Source: Rhynochetos jubatus
Taxonomy: Eukaryota > Chordata > Aves > Eurypygiformes > Rhynochetidae
Direction: 5' to 3'
Length of the DNA stretch: 64,000 bases
Assembly: GCA_027574665.1 (NCBI GenBank)
Contig: CM050653.1
Coordinates: 43,288,118-43,352,117, forward strand
Shown: piece after piece, positions 38,760-51,919 of the stretch
How positions within the stretch are numbered: the stretch's first letter is position 1
How the letters are laid out: every line of letters begins with the position of its first letter
Program-made: the position numbers and the translations under genes
The notes under the pieces: generated by a model
Databases searched by the model: none
What the model was told of the DNA's origin: nothing
Seen by the model: only the letters and a program-made list of their open reading frames with translations

Positions 38760-41700
38760 CCAAAACGACAACATCAGATATATCTGTGTATTTAAGTGAC
38801 AAGTATTCAGAAAAGAAGCAACTCCTCCATGACTGAGGGGCAAAAAAAAGGCACTTGGAAAACTCTTAGTCGCTTCCTCACCACTGGAGAAACGTGTTCA
38901 GTGGTGGACCCGGTGATGACACAATGCAGCAGTATTATACCTCCGCAGTATGCAACTCCGTATGAAATACCTAACAGTGCCAAAACTGGATTGTAATCCT
39001 ATACTTCTGCATGCTTATAATTTGACATGAGGTGTAACGATGTACCAAAATTACTACCAGAAAGCAAGTTTCTCTCACCTTACTCAAAAATCACCCCCCC
39101 TTTTACCCATCACAGCAGGAAATATCCTGCAGATTGGTGTTCTGGAGATAAACCTTCAGAATTTGTTCTTCTGAATTTCTCTCTAATTAAGGGCAGAGAA
39201 GGAAGACAGTGTAAAAGGTATGACACACTAAACTGTGTATCATTCAACTCTAAATAGTATCCCTCAGGAGCAGCAGGATGTTATAAATGTTCACCTGGCT
39301 GAACATCTATATAATGGCCAAGGAAAATATCATCGGCAGACACCTGTGTTCCACAAACTCTACCCATATAAAGAAGCCAACGCCACCCACGCCCTGTGCT
39401 TCCTGAGGGACTTCAAGTCACCACCTCAGCCAACAGAGGTTACAGACCCACCACCTCCGTCATCACACCGCAGAGGACACCACAAAGTAGACACTGCTGC
39501 AGCATAGGAAACCCAAAAACTCAGCTGTCATCATTCATGCCAGTTCCATGGCACTAAAGACAACTCTTAAGGCAAGACTTCACTCGTGTCACCAGACTGA
39601 CACATTCACACCACTCAACTCACTGATGAAGACCCCAGCATCGAACACCAGCCACAGATGGTGTCAAGGTGACAACATCTCTTTTCCTCAGCTAAACCTG
39701 CACCACCGCACAAAATGCTGTAAGACGCTGTACAGATGCCAGCTTTGAGAACGAGACTTTCCCTTGCTGTCACTTGCTAAGGTACACACCCCGCAGCTGA
39801 AGGAGCTTGACTGCTCTGGACTGTGACACTTGCCCAGCAGCAAGCCCCATCCTTTCAGTGCCATGGGGTCCTTGAACATACTCTCCTCTGGCCTACACCT
39901 GGATTCCCTTGAGGAGGGAGCTAAGGAGCTTACCCTACACAGGATGGGAAGGGCCAACTCCCACAGCTGAGCAGCAGCCTCAGAAGGAAGAAGACAAACT
40001 GACCGCAGAGCCATCTTGGGGGTGGTCAAACACCCATCCACATGAGACAAGAGTACAGATTTCTGCCCTGTACGCAGGAGGTAAAATTTTCAGACAATGG
40101 CTGTAATCGAGGCACTTCAGAGGATGTACCCACTATGTGACAAAAATCCTCTTCTATTGGACTTGTCCTTAGGGACTGTTGATGAGTACAAGGCCCTTAC
40201 TCTGAACGGTATGGACAAGGATCATACAGAAGTTTCTTTGAAGGCTCACCAAAAGATGATCACATTGTGACTACATTGCATTGAACAGTGGCCAATGCCT
40301 CTTCTTTGACAGAACATATGCCTCCTTTTTGGTTTTTACAGGCCTTTTATTGACTTGACTTCAGTGATAAAGCAGATGGCCGCAGGGGAAGGAGGCTACA
40401 GTAGCTCCAGCGCAGAGCAGACAGCATATTTATCAGCTGCAGTTAATGCAGCAGGTGTACCTGTCTCTTCCACATTTCTTCTCAGTGTTTTTGTAGCCGA
40501 GCAGCAGTTTAAACCCACAAATTTTCACATATAAGGTCCAAGTTTTGCCAGATTAAGGAAAGTTGGATCACGGTTTTTGTCTCGTACTTTCCCACAAAAC
40601 AGCATTTTGCATGGACTTTACTACAGAAAAGAGTTTTACTTTTCACACCTCTGTCAGTTCTCCTAGAAGGTATTACATGAAATGATTATCATTCACTATA
40701 TTGCTATTTAGCTTGCATTTGGTATTATTGTAACATAATCAATCTTTCTGATTTTTGCACTTGGATAAGGTTTTATTTTAATTCATGAAATCCCTTTGCT
40801 GTTACAGGTGACTTTGACGCACATCAACAGCTGGATAGGCAAGGAGCCAAGCCAGGAGGCTTGGCCAACAGTCCCATGCCAGTAGGAAGGTGATGCTCTG
40901 TCCTCCCTCCTGCCAATACCACCCTGATTCCACATTGCTCTTCCACCCCTCCTCACTGTCTGTAGCAGGGAATTAAGTTGTCAGCATTGCAAGCAAAGCA
41001 TGATTTTTGCCTTTTTTATTTCCCTCATTTCTGAAAAGGTCAGTGGGGAGTTCTGCCCTACCTGCGGTGATGTTTGAAATTCAGCAGTCATTTTAAGATA
41101 CCCACAACTGTGGCAGCCAGCAAACTTTTAAGTTAAATTCACCATCCCGCCGCCCTTCTACCATAGTGAACCACTGTTGCTCTTCCTTTACAAGTGGGGG
41201 CCGAAACCACAAACACAGGAGAGGCACGCCGACGTGAGGACATGCTCTGCATGGAGCAGGGTGCTGGGGAATTCGCTGCTCCAAGCCCAGCAGTCTACAC
41301 TCGAGCTGTCCCCAAAGCTTCCAGGGTCACGGAGGAAGTCTCTTCTAAGTTCATTTCCCATTCTCTTGCCAACACCAAAAAAACCCCCCTCTCTTAAATC
41401 TTAGCCTAGCTCCTAAAACAGGAACCTCTGGACTGCGAGGGCAGCCTGGGCAGCAAGACGGGAGAGGCAAGCTGCTCCTCTCCCAGTAACAAAAACAATT
41501 CCAGAGAAAATTTTTTGCTGGCAAAACCTTTCAACAATATATTACATCTTTTTCCCAAGGGACAGAGTTCACAGAGTCCTTACTTATTAGGTGGCTTAGA
41601 GACATACTCCAATGCTGTTCCGAAAACAAGTCAAGATGTAACAGTTTTGCAAACCCTTACTGTATTTAATGTATAGTTTGTACTGAAATCCCCGATTATG

Positions 41701-41974
41701 CATATGCTCTCTATTATTCTAGCTGATGGCGTTGCACTGAGGAGTACTGAATAATTCAGCAGATTTAGCATGAGTCAAGTGTAAATCAGACAATATAGTA
41801 ACACAATATCCACGCTGCCTTTAAACTCTTAAAAATGGTGGAAGCGTTATTTAAAAAAAAGGGGGTGTGCTCCGTTTTCCACCAGGCCTCCTCAACTACG
41901 AGATGCTGAATTTTTGTGTTCTTGGCTACCCAACGAGATTTAATTAAACAATAAACTAGTTACTGTGGCAGAAG
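38760..41974. other. Upstream non-coding sequence, no gene recognised
   Basis: Plus-strand ORFs at 38.8-39.75 kb follow one another in different frames but show no known domain. The stretch at about 39.3-40.1 kb is balanced in composition and could hide an old decayed element. I cannot name one. Confidence 0.45.
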
Positions 41975-41975
41975 T

Positions 41976-41998
41976 AAAAAAAAAAAAAAAAAAAAAAA
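41976..41998 (+). repeat. Poly(A) tract, 23 bases
   Basis: An uninterrupted A run. No recognisable retroposed body lies directly to its left, so its origin is open. Confidence 0.85.
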
Positions 41999-42492
41999 GG
42001 CAGCCTTTGGAGTGTTATGTTTCCTTTATTAGCATAGTGATGTGAAACTAAACAGAAAAAGCAATCTAATAACAAACATTCCTTTGAGAAGGGCTCTGGG
42101 AGCAAAAGGACATCCACTTATTGTTCAGCCCATCCCATTGGTCCATATACGGCAATAAAGGTACAATAGAAGGAAACAGGAAACAGACTGGCACATCTGC
42201 ATTATCTTATTAGAGGCTAATGGATATCTGAGAGGAACATGCATCTGATGCTGAATAGTCTGTACCAATCTCCGAAGCAATTACTCTTAATTAGTGGATT
42301 CTGTTTATAGATGGAACTTAGTGTACCCTTCTGTATCAAAGAGATGCAGGCATCTGGAGAGAGATATAGTTTTCTTAAAGGGAAAGCACTACAGTACAGT
42401 GTGAGGGTTGGGTTTTCTTTTTTTGGCAAATAAAAGCTCTCTGAAGCATAACATATTCTACTGTATTATTAATCAAAAGAGCATGCTGGCTC

Positions 42493-42520
42493 AAAAAAAA
42501 AAAAAAAAAAAAGGAAAAAA
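42493..42520 (+). repeat. Poly(A) tract, interrupted
   Basis: Twenty A, then GG and six to eight more A-rich bases. The minus-strand poly-Phe ORF over it is an artefact. Confidence 0.85.
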
Positions 42521-42524
42521 AAGA

Positions 42525-45500
42525 CCATACTGTTAATCTCAAACTCTGAAAGTAAACATAGAAAGCTAATACTTGCATATGAATTATATGACAAAAACCA
42601 CTTTGATGATAAGCAAATAAACAACCGAGCCTAAAATTTTCAATTGCTGGCCAAAAAGCTTAAAATAGCAGCTTAAGTCAGAAGAACAACATCTGCATTT
42701 TGTATCTGCCAAGCCTGCAGCCAAAAAAAGTAAACCACTCTATATGACCAGATGCATGAATAAAAAAGAAAATGCATGAAACAGAACTTCAAAGTCAGTT
42801 TATTGAAAAGCAGATCTGTAGCTCTTGCATCCCATAACTGCCATCGTCATATATTTTCAACTATAGGTGCAAGACTTATGGGAGGAGGGAAGATAAATTG
42901 CTGTAACAGGGTTAAGACATTATTACTATGACACTTTTCCTACATCTTGGTAAGTAAGAGCTGTCTACTGGCTGACTGTGAATTCCTTTTTGTCATAAAG
43001 CTGACACGTGCAAGATGGGTTCTGCTTTATTTGTTTTTATCCTGACTGAGTTTGTTAAGAGGTAATTAATATAATTAATGTAATTTTTGTTTATTTGAAA
43101 ATCCTATTGGGAAGTATAAAACAGGAGGGAAGTGGGATATAAAAGCTTCTTTTTTCCCCTAAGCAGCTATGTTTCTTATTGCCTGCTTTGCAAACACACT
43201 CTGATATATGCCTGAAAAAGACCCCAAATCTAAATCTGAAAGGGGAAAAGAAAAAAAAAGTGTGAGACACAATGACACCCATTTATTTACACACCATACA
43301 ACAGTGCCCTGCTGTGCCAGCTATTGATTTTAGTGGAACTGAGAGTCCATGTTGGAGAGTAGCAGCTGTGAGTACAGAGCCCGAATCCTCACGTGGGAAC
43401 AATACTCCATAAGCAGAATAACCTATTTCAGCCAACCTTCACGTATAGCATACAACATAAAACACACACAGCTTACGTTTTGAAAGCTGAAAGGCGCTAC
43501 GGTTAATTTTTCCACACAGATTCAGGGGGGTTATTAATTTATCTGTGCTGGCACAATGCTAGCGTAATGAAGAGATGTGAAGGATGGAAAATCCATGCTC
43601 TGCATGTCTGTTATTCGACAAGGATGTTAATTCTATACTATACTAACCATATTTAAGATCCTCCCACTGCATCAGGAATTTATCTTTTTTTTTTTTCCCT
43701 GCTGTTTGCTGTTTTAAAGGGCTGTTTGTAACTGAGGGGTGGGGAGGCAGTGGTTTCTTGGGGTTCTTTTTTTATTTTTACAGCTATCTACATTCCATGT
43801 TTCTTTCATTACTCAGCAGTTGCCAAAACTATACTGAGAAGGAAAGATAAATGGTTAGGTCAGGTGACGGGGTTAACAATTCACTGTGTGTACTGCCCCG
43901 AGAGCCAGATATAGTAGAACTGGCTCATGTTTATGTACAGGATGAGAAGTTGATTTCCTGTGCCGTGACTTTCAATCACCTCTATAAGGGACTCTCGCAG
44001 TTTTCTGCAGAGAATTCAAGAGGCTCTGAACACATTTTGTGCTGGTATATGGGATACTCCGCCTTGGAACTAGATGCATTCCTTACTTATTCTGCCACAT
44101 TCAAAAACCCCAACAGAGTGTAAAGAAAAAGTTGCTTTCATTTACAGAAACCAAAAGGAGAGTAACTGCTCCTCGTGTTTAAATGAACCTTTACACTGAT
44201 TTCCCTCCCTGACTTTAAAAGCTATTTCTTAGCACTTAAAATTCCACTTCTTTCAGCAGAAGTGCAAGAACAGAAGTTTTGATGTCATCTCTGCTGGTCC
44301 TTCTTAATGTTTCTAAGGATGTAAAATGGTAACTCCGTATTGAGAATATCCTAAATGAGACACCATCCAATAGGCTAGAGGTTTAGGAGATCAGAGATTT
44401 TTCCCAGACCAAACCCATTTTCCTGGTTTTGCCCATCCCCTAACTCAAAGGGAAAAGAAACATCACTTCTCTCAAACACAACTCCGATGATCTGCAATTG
44501 AAGCAGCACAGGGTAGCCAGCAAAAACAGGTCTTACAAAGCAGGCTGGTCACTTAAATCACACATAGCTGGACATTCCAATGCAAAGCTTTTCCCACCCA
44601 AGATGCTACGCCATTTAGCCTGGTTCTCTGATTACCTTTTTTTCAATGGGTTTCCTTTGCTCCTGCTCAGTTTCTCCCTACAGTTCAGAAAAAAAATTAG
44701 ACTGGACTTTGCAACCCAAATTGTCCATGACAGTCCTGTGTGTCCAACCAGACTGTTCTGATCCTACCTGCTTCCCTGCGAGGTGAAAACCAATGAAGAG
44801 GAAAAATTATCATGGATGGAACTAAGGAACCTGCCCCTTGGGCTCCCTCTCACCATCCAGTCAAGCAGGGAAGAACCACCACAGATAACAAAGGTGAGCT
44901 GCGACTAGTGCCAACAGACTGCTAAGACTCGGGAAGATTTCCAGAGGCCGACGGGTAGTACCTTACGCTGACAGCATACTCTGCTATCTATAAAGGAAAG
45001 GCAGCATCCCTGATCTCTAAGTTCAGAATGGGACGTGCTTGCTGTCTAGCAAGAAGGTCTGCCTTTGAAGGTCTTCCCCTTAACTGGCAATTAATGGGTC
45101 TTTAACTCTGGCTACGTGGCACCTCAAGACAGCATCGCATGGATTCACAGTCAAAGCAAGTTTTTGTGAGACGGGCTCTTAGAAAGAGATGGGAGGCCAG
45201 GGGAAGGGAAACTGAGTAAGCAAGGAACAGCACGTCCTGCTGTCTCCATTCAGTAGTGTCATCCAACATCAGGAGATGTGCAGATGTTTACAAGTATGCC
45301 AATCTCTTCCCAAGTGGTGTTACAGCTAGGAGGATGTGGGGGATCTGTCTGAAGACTCCTAAGCATGCTCTCAGAGTGCTCATCCTTAACCTTCTAGCTG
45401 ATGGGAAACATGTCATGGTGACCAATGACAAATACAGCACTTACCATCACTGCAACTACTAAAAAGGCCTTATACTGACTGTTTATAACCTTTAAGAGGC

Positions 45501-47400
45501 CTCTGAGATCAGTAAGAGAGGTCAAGTAATGTTATTGTTTTGGTGACAGATGGAAGATCCCTAGTAAATGATGGTGGCCTGGGAATCATTAAAAGAATGG
45601 AGTACTTCATCTGCTCAGAAGTCGAAGAGGGAAGCAGCTTTGGAGGGCAGCCCCTTGACAGAGAAGTACATCTCTTTGGGAAGCCAACACTCCATGTTCA
45701 CAATGAGTACTGCACGTGAGCCGCTGGAACGGGATGACAAGATACTTCATTAAAGGAGAGCACAAAGACAAGCAAGACCAGTGGTAACTTTTACTGGTGA
45801 CAATAAGCGGATGCTCGTCTCAAAACCCCAACCAGTGAAGCCATGAGTGAGGACAGAGGTTCATCAAATGCCCGATGAGTGGCACGTGCTGAAAACGTTA
45901 GTGTTGATGGCTACGCTTTATCTGTACATCAGTGTAAGTGATGCAAGGCTGTAGGCTAATATTGGGAAGCAGCAGGGCAATTTAGATTCGCAACAGTTAC
46001 TGCTAGCCTGAATCAGACACTGCTAGAGATGACTGTCCCCGTACAGAAGTAAGTCTTACCCCAAAGGCTGAACAGACAGGTATCTTGCTGAGAACCCTTG
46101 GTCTCAGCAGAACCATCACAACAGAGCAAAGCAGCACACCATACTCCTCCCCGAGGTCAGTTGGGTAGTATTACTGTGCATGGACCCACGCAGGATTTCT
46201 TTAGCGGCACAAAGGATGGAAGCTAGTAATCAAGTTTAGCCAACTTGGATATCTACCCACAGCTGCAAATCACAGCATTAGAGTTGCCTTCATCGCTGAT
46301 TCAAGAAAGAAAATGCTCTAGGGCTTCAGTTCCCACTTACGCTTTGTTCAGTTCCTGGACAACCAGCTTGTTTTGTGCCCCACTATGTCACAGATGTGCT
46401 GCCTGGAAATGCACTGAAGAAGGGTCAGTGCAGTATGTGATGTGCGTACACTATGCAAACAAACAAAGTCACTGAGATAAACAAAGAGAATTAAATTTTT
46501 TAATTTGGAAAACATGTCCCATAGTAGATGGGTCTGACTCAATTCAGCACGCTTCACTTTATATGCCACACAGAGAAGCATCTACTGTACTGCAAAGAAA
46601 AATTCTGCTATGTGGGGTAATCTAAACCCATTATTAGGATGAGAATGTAGATTCACTCAAAAAACGAATAATGTTTATTCAGGAGACTGAGAAACCCAAA
46701 AGAAGATTTTGTTAGGGATATGCCTGAAATGTGAAATGGTGATCTAGGCTTCCCAATCCCCCCAGAGTTAGGAGGGAAGACACTATGTTCAGGAAGGAAG
46801 TTCAATCCGTTAGTGGTCCAATTTTTTTCACTACAAGGCTGGAAATTCTACTACCTTGGAGCTAGAGGAGTTTGTATCCCTGATGTACACCTTTATCAAG
46901 TAAGGAGGGTGATCCAAGTGGAGCAGGGAAAAAAGGGGGTTCAAGCACTGGTTGTGAACTTAATTTCTGAACACCTGTCTGCTGGACTAGAGGTGCATCT
47001 ATCATCTTAGTATCACGGAGGTGTGGACACTGCTAACACAAAATAACTTAACACACATAATTTGTCATCTTCTGTTATATATGGCAAGTCTAACAGTATG
47101 TCTGCTGAAAGGTTCTGTAATTCCTCTGAGTTATTAGACTCTTCAGTCCTACTTCACCCAGAAGATGACACTTCTGCTGTCTATTTCAGGCTCCTGAACC
47201 TCCACTTATTACCTACCACAAGTTCCAATATACTCCCAAGTAAGACTCCCCTAGGGTCAACAGAATATGCCAGAGGGCTGGTGGAGATTATGAACATTTA
47301 TTTTAAAACCTCTGTTCTCTGTAGCTCCCTGTCACAGGAACAATAGGGTAGCAAAATTAGGAACAAGCGCAGCCATTAACTAGGAGGGGACAAAGCCACA
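42525..47400. other. Upstream non-coding sequence, no gene recognised
   Basis: AT-rich to balanced DNA with T runs near 43687-43696. ORFs at 43.85, 44.5, 45.25, 45.57 and 46.25 kb (60-90 codons, plus strand) carry no recognised motif. No tRNA, small RNA or named repeat was found. Confidence 0.45.
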
Positions 47401-47404
47401 CAGT

Positions 47405-47660
47405 GGCTCACAGAACAAAAATAGCATTTTTATTGTCGATATTTTGCTTAACAGGGAGCCAATAAAGCAATTGCAAAATGCTAATACGCTGAGATAACAC
47501 TGCACATGTAAGCACCTTTGGAGTTGTCCTCTGAAGCATCTGAAAACGCTGCAAAACGGTATCAGTCAGGTCATAAGGACAGAGGTGCAACAATCAATCA
47601 CGGAAGCCACAAAACCAGCACATCTTTTCCACATCCTAACACATTCAGACAACCTATGTT
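47405..47660 (-). mobile_element. Ancient L2-like non-LTR retrotransposon fragment (ORF2 C-terminal motifs)
   Basis: The minus-strand translation gives two adjoining frames. One has GFVASVIDCCTSVL, resembling the 'aFvtSrlDYCNaL' motif of L2/CR1-clade LINE proteins. The next has VLQRFQMLQRTTPKVLT, like 'LqrLQlvQNaAARlLt', and LQLLYWLPVKQNIDNK, like the 'L.LHWLPVkyRIdyK' motif. Their order and spacing match the region just after the reverse transcriptase core. A frameshift near 47570 separates them. It is a dead fossil in the same orientation as RARB. Confidence 0.65.
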
Positions 47661-47689
47661 CCAGAATTATACTGAGAGGGGTGCTGGAC

Positions 47690-49000
47690 AGATGGATTAT
47701 GGTATCAGAAAGTCCAAAGTGAACTACAACCTCACATTTCACTTCCAGAAAGCAACTTAATAGGAACATAAGGACCGACAAAATTCAGGACGACTTGTGT
47801 CACACGTCAGACTGCAAAGTAGGACTTCTAATACAGTACAAAGATACTCTCGCAGACCAAGCAAGCGTGTGAATTAATCACAGCAATTGTTCCCAACAAA
47901 CCCATTTCTGGAAACATCTTTCCACTGGTACATGCAAGACAACTTTCCCACTTCTGCAGACAGGGAAATTAGCCTGAACTACTTCACATTTACTGTGGAG
48001 GAAGAAGTTGTATGGAGGAGACAGGTTACATGAAGAACCACCCTGACCCATTCAAACACTCAACAGGGCAGTACTTAGCCTCCAAATGCATCGGGATCAC
48101 TAACCTCTCAGCTCCACTGGCTAAGAAATCTATTAAAGTTATCAATTTTGAAAGCATTCAGGACAGTAAGTGAGCATTTTCATAATTACGTCATGAGATA
48201 GGAGTTAGTTGTACAGCTCTCCATAGCATCTGGAGTCCCTTAGGAGCTGCTACACCCAGCTGACCAATGGTCCCAAGACAACTCCTCCTGCAGAAAGGCA
48301 GGGCTCCCTCCAACAAGCCTCCAACCATGCTGACCCACCACAAGCAGAACAGCAGCAAGGACATTCAGCCTCAGGAACAGGATGCTCATTTCTGCAACCT
48401 CCTACCCACACATGCCGATAAACGTAAACCAGTAAGAGAAGTCATGCTCTCCAAGCTCCAGGAGCACATTCCTCCCACGTGCTAGGAGCCAAGCCCAGAA
48501 TGCTGCTGAGTACAAGCCGGCGCAGACCCACCTCTTGATACTGACACCACCACCTCTGCAGCAGTGGTCCGTCCTTCCTTTGTGCTTACCACACGGTGCG
48601 GTCCAAGTTCCTCTGCCAGGTACTCTGCTTCTATTGTATAACGACAGCCAGACAGCAGGTACGCTTTCCGTACCACCTTTGCTACGTGCCTGGGAATCGC
48701 CCTTCCCCACTGCAGCAGAATGACCTTGTCAAGGCTTTTCCTGCACGATTTTCAAGACAGCAGCCCAATACACTGCAAAGGGGACTGAAGAGTGAGGAGC
48801 TAGAAGCCGGGAAGCCTAGCTAGGTGCCCAAGGCTGATAAGACAATCTGATGTAACCATGCAAATACCAGCAGCCAAGTAGAGCGTATTTTTGAATTGGC
48901 AGTGTCAAAGCAGACATGTCACAGCAGTGAGGGCTTTCTTAACAGCACCTGAAGTTCCTTCAACAGATGCACAGGTTTGGTGAGCAACTGAATTAATCCC
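47690..49000. other. Upstream non-coding sequence, no gene recognised
   Basis: Composition is balanced. Overlapping ORFs at 48.3-48.8 kb on both strands (up to 102 codons) have no domain. No repeat was named. Confidence 0.45.
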
Positions 49001-49006
49001 TAAGGG

Positions 49007-49025
49007 AAAAAAAAAAAAAAAAAAA
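49007..49025 (+). repeat. Poly(A) tract, 19 bases
   Basis: A short A run about 40 bases before the CR1 fragment. CR1 elements do not end in poly(A), so it probably has a separate origin. Confidence 0.8.
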
Positions 49026-49061
49026 GGGTCTTAGCTAGTAAAACAGAGCCATTCAAAATGC

Positions 49062-49304
49062 AGGGAGATTTAGATTGGATATCAGGAAGAAATTCTTCCC
49101 GTAGAGGGTGGTGAGGCAGTGGAACAGGTTGCCCAGAGAAGCTGTGGGTGCCCCATCCCTGGAAGTGTTCAAGGCCAGGCTGGATGAGGCTTGGAGCAAC
49201 CTGGGCTAGTGGAGGGTGTCCCTGCCCATGGCAGGGGGTTGGAACTAGATGGTCTTTGAGGGCCCTTCCAACCCAAACCGTTCTGTGATTCCATGACTCT
49301 ATGA
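49062..49304 (+). mobile_element. CR1 LINE, 5'-truncated copy with 3' UTR and terminus
   Basis: This is the classic avian CR1 3' end. In order it contains TTTAGATTGGATATCAGGAA, the 'gggtggtgaggcagtggaac' block, GGAAGTGTTCAAGGCCAGGC and 'ggggttggaactagatg'. It ends with the octamer-like repeats 'ttctgtgattccatgactctatga'. About 240 bases remain of a multi-kilobase element, the usual severe 5' truncation of CR1. It resembles the consensus well, so it is younger than the MIR and L2 fossils. Orientation is antisense to RARB. Confidence 0.96.
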
Positions 49305-51420
49305 AAATCCACTCATGACTGACTTTTGTGACTATAACCAGGCCAAAACGATCACTAAGCAGAATAGTCCAGTCAGCGACGGCTGACTGGTGTATGTTGG
49401 TTCAAGCACATCCCTCAGTATTACCCTGACTGCATCCTCTTCCCAGCTAGTGCTGTCTCTCTGCCTGCCAACTGAGTCTCAGACAGCTACCCATTCTGTG
49501 GGGTCTTACAGAGTACCACATGCTAAAGCAAACCAGAAGTAAGGAGAAAAAAAAGCAATCCAAGTGTCCTGAAAATGATGTGCGATACGGACGTCAGCTC
49601 ACAGAAACAATCTCTCAAAATAAGTGAATTCTGTAAAGGCTGTCACTTCCCTTACACAAGCCCTGGTTCTTGAAGATGTGCTGCTCATATGGATCCTAAG
49701 AAAGTTTTCCATTCCCAGTGTGGATACCATCACTGCAGGGCTTCTGAGCTGGGGAAAGGCTGGTCGCCCTGCACCGCTTATCCAAGTTTATGAGGGAGAG
49801 GGGAAGGGAGCAAAAGCATGACGAAAAATGAAGATGTTGGGTACTGTCACAGTTGCTTGATTTGAAGACAGATGTGAAGACCCTCCTTTCATGAATGTAA
49901 AGCTCATGCATGCTGACGGAGACTCACAACGACAACAGTCTGAAAAAACACCCCATTCTACTTAAAATAGTGATTTAAAATTAAAGGTGACTAAACAGCG
50001 TGGAATACTAAGAAATTCAAGGATGTATTACAAGCAGCATACCTGACTGAATGACACGTGAAAGAATATTCCAAGAAAAATGGTGCAGTGCTGTAACACT
50101 GTAAATACAGCAAAGATGGAAGAGATACCAAAGATCAAGAAGCAGCAGCCTCTAAATTATTCCTTTGTATAAAAAGCTGCATTTACGACATGGACTAGGT
50201 CTCGTTCATGCAACCACTCCAACCCTGGTTTTGCCAGATAAAAATGTGTGCTTTCTTTTAATAATGTATGTTAAAAATTAGGATATATGCTCCTAAAATA
50301 ATAATGGAAGCCCATGCGTTAAAGCATAAGATCTCCTCCCTTTTAACACATTTTATAACCACAACAATATCCTATGCTGTGGTTTTACCCTGTGTGAGCT
50401 AAGCCATTTTTTTCCTGTATGTGATTGAAGAATAATGATAGACCTTAATTAAGAAAAAAAAAAAAACAGGTGTATTGTCTTTATTAAGAGAGTATAAGAT
50501 GTTTGAAACAGAAAGAAATATTTATTCTCTTGTACAAAGAGGAGCGCAAAAATGCAGCCTGTGCATGTCAGATCTAAGCATCAAAGACCAAATGGCCTAA
50601 AAGTAGAGTAATAAGAAAATTTGAGCAATGCTATAGTGAGAACTTAATTTCCAGTGTAGCATTCAATTTAGCGATAATCCTCCAAAAACAGTTCTGCATC
50701 TGATAAACACAGGTTTAGGATCCAGTTGTTGACACATGGTAAGGAAATGAAACACATTCTCCCTATATGAAGTTCACATTTTTCTGGGTGAAACAAAGCG
50801 CGCTTGTATCCCCTGTCTCTAAGGCACCTTTTAAAGCAATAAGGAGAACTGAAAGTCATCTACATGCAGCAATATGGTCTGACGTGCTAAGAAGATCTGA
50901 ATTAAATAGCTTGACTGTCACTTCCACTCTTAAGCCTTTGAAAAATAGGGAAATCCAATTTAAGATTTACACCGCAAACCTAAGGCGCACAGTTCCCTGA
51001 CGCAAGAACCCTGCCTCACATGCCTCGCTGCAAAGGTACCTCTTCAGGGCAAGCAAAATGGAAACACTCTATTAAAAAATGAGGGAAGGTAGAAAATTGG
51101 GTTCACTAGAACATCGCCAACCCCGACTAATAACCACCACCACAACAATACATTCTCCTTTAAGAAATTCTCCACTTTTAAAGAAGAAACAGAAACATTA
51201 GCAGGACTGGCATGTGGTGAAAAAGGCACACGGTTCACACCCTTCTGAACAGAGTCCATCATTTCCCCATATACCAGCCAACCAAGATTAGTTTGTCCCT
51301 CAGTTTTTAAAAGCACATCATTCTGAATAATTACGTTACTCCATGGTCCTGAATATTACTGAATAGCAAATCCATCAAACAGGAAGCTGAATATTATAAT
51401 TTAAAACACGCATACACATA
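49305..51420. other. Upstream non-coding sequence, no gene recognised
   Basis: AT-rich DNA with an A run near 50453-50466. No ORF with a known motif and no named repeat were found. Confidence 0.5.
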
Positions 51421-51423
51421 AAA

Positions 51424-51452
51424 GGCGGGGGGTGGGGAGGTGGGGGGGTGGG
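51424..51452 (+). repeat. G-rich tract with quadruplex-forming potential
   Basis: Four or more runs of at least three G separated by one or two bases lie on the plus strand. They fit the G3+N1-7 pattern. The tract would be C-rich in a RARB pre-mRNA. Confidence 0.75.
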
Positions 51453-51589
51453 AAGGATACACTTTTTCAAAACAACATACGAAATTACATAGCAACACTG
51501 TAAAAGCTTCTGGACAATTTCCTTTCCCTAGCCTCCAATGGAGGGTTTATTCCAGTGAGACAACCCGCAGCAGACAAAGCCCGCTTGTA

Positions 51590-51905
51590 AACATAGGAAC
51601 ACAGGAATTGCTGTACTGGGTCAGATTAATAGTCCATTTAGTTCAGTAACCTCTCATTTGACAGGAGCCAGCATCAGATGCTTCAGGGAAAGGATGAAGA
51701 AATCTCTAGGAGAGCAATTACAGAAAAACTTTCCCATAAAATTTCTTTCCAACTCCCATTGTCTACTGGATAGCTTATGCCCTGTAACAGGAGATTTTCT
51801 CTTGGTCTTTTTGTTTGTTTTTGCTAGCCTGAATAATACAAATAATGCTAAATAACACCCCAAGCACTGTGGATATCTTCTATATCTATATTCCATATGT
51901 TTCTA
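51590..51905 (+). repeat. Old sauropsid dispersed repeat, family not resolved
   Basis: The block begins with ACATAGGAACACAGGAATTG and 'ctgtactgggtcagattaatagtcca'. Further along it has 'ttatgccctgtaacaggaga' and 'gatatcttctatatctatat' parts, in the order of a repeat common in turtle and bird genomes. I recognise the pattern but cannot name the family reliably; it may be a CR1-clade tail or a SINE. It is on the plus strand by that order. Confidence 0.55.
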
Positions 51906-51919
51906 ATCCTCAAAATTGT

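Noticed and set aside
42493..42578. Poly-Phe minus-strand ORF
   Set aside because: It is only the reverse complement of a poly(A) run.
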